This document shows, one piece after another, positions 4,707 to 5,212 of a DNA stretch of 5,212 nucleotides. How positions within the stretch are numbered: position 1 is the first letter of the stretch; each line of letters starts with the position of its first letter. Position numbers and translations under genes: made by a program. This DNA comes from Nitrososphaerota archaeon. Its GTDB lineage: Archaea > Thermoproteota > Nitrososphaeria > Nitrososphaerales > CADDZS01. The notes beneath the pieces were generated by a model. The model was not told the DNA's origin. It was given only the letters and a program-made list of their open reading frames with translations, and did not search any database. Location of the stretch: positions 1 to 5,212 of the forward strand of contig JAPCJU010000103.1 in the NCBI GenBank assembly GCA_027886795.1, in the 5' to 3' direction.

Positions 4707-5212
4707 GAACCCCAGCACGATGTTGTTGATTATCGAGGTACCACAATCAGGGCCCTTCATTAACAAACCTCGAGAGGTTGCAATTTTCTTAAGCTCATAT
4801 TCGTCTTCAATCGCAACGTTGCTGCTGAAGAGAAAAACGTTCAGCCCGTTATTCAGAGCATTTGATGCTTCGCGGCTGGCAAACTCCCCAGGAACCGATA
4901 TGACAGCCATGTTCGCTTCAGGAAGCATCGAAAGCGCCGCGTTCAGCGTCTTTGGTTGAACCTTTTCCTGAGAAGTTGCCGTCCCCGCTTTGCTCGAAAG
5001 CAGCTCATCCAATTTGCTGAAAGCTTGATTCAGATATTGATTTTCTATTGCTTCGACAGCGACGATCATGTCATCCGCTCTGGTGGTTTCGATTTCAGCG
5101 CCGGTAAAACCAATGTCCTTCAATATTTTCTTGTTTAGCGGGGTGGCCATAACCGCAGCTGCTTGATTCACGCCCTCAAGCTTAGCTAGCTCGCCGGAAA
5201 TTCTCAGCATGG
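4707..5212 (-). CDS. fdrA: FdrA (AllF-like), N-terminal part, truncated at the window edge
   Basis: The frame enters from the right edge and runs 168 codons from the first ATG (5210) before the in-frame TGA. The family normally starts some 15-20 residues earlier, so ATG 5210 is probably internal and the true start is outside the window. Seen segments are LRISGELAKLEGVNQAAAVMATPLNKKIL (1-30 from that ATG, corresponding to the E. coli VMMGTPANKALL region), a variable acidic linker, the Rossmann-like stretch AVISVPGEFASREASNAL with NVFLFSSNV, and MKGPDCGT (151-158), a hallmark of FdrA and of CoA-ligase alpha-type subunits. By homology this part binds CoA or the acyl/carbamoyl intermediate; that is inferred. 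On its own it would lack the ASGTG loop and the ligase domain and would very likely be inactive. Upstream neighbours, where DUF1116 (AllG-like), AllH-like or carbamate kinase genes might lie, are not visible. Confidence 0.8.

Overview
This window most likely comes from an archaeon of moderate GC content. Three things suggest this: an F420-dependent luciferase-like oxidoreductase, the N-terminus of a glucose 1-dehydrogenase-like zinc enzyme, and TATA-like boxes about 27 bases upstream of a start codon with no Shine-Dalgarno (leaderless pattern). The lineage is an inference. An F420-using bacterium is not excluded.

Layout from left to right. Positions 1-139 (minus) hold the first 46 codons of a zinc-dependent medium-chain dehydrogenase that runs off the left edge. 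A divergent intergenic region (140-325) contains a strong imperfect hairpin at 247-286. A plus-strand gene of unknown function (326-1021) encodes a probable HEAT-like helical repeat protein. It converges, 13 bases apart, on a minus-strand gene (1035-1358) for a small two-site zinc-ribbon protein. All later genes are on the minus strand: an F420-dependent oxidoreductase of the glucose-6-phosphate dehydrogenase-like family (1424-2431), a class I SAM-dependent methyltransferase (2542-3318), a small 'FdrA C-terminal domain' protein (3506-3691), and a large FdrA protein (3672 to beyond the right edge).

The FdrA module is the most interesting part. The large fdrA reading frame is clearly one gene by family motifs, but an in-frame TGA at 4704-4706 splits it between the GPDCGT and ASGTG motifs. 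No frameshift is involved. Conserved FdrA sequence continues directly after the stop with no usable start codon for 42 codons. The last FdrA domain, fused in E. coli FdrA (AllF), is here a separate gene that overlaps the large one by 20 bases and has its own strong ribosome binding site. FdrA/AllF is known as a subunit of the E. coli oxamate carbamoyltransferase, so a carbamoyl or acyl-CoA-ligase-like role is plausible. No partner subunit is visible; any partners would lie beyond the right edge.

The dehydrogenase, F420 enzyme, methyltransferase and FdrA genes do not form one obvious pathway. The F420 gene has its own leaderless-type promoter, so these look like separate transcription units rather than one operon.
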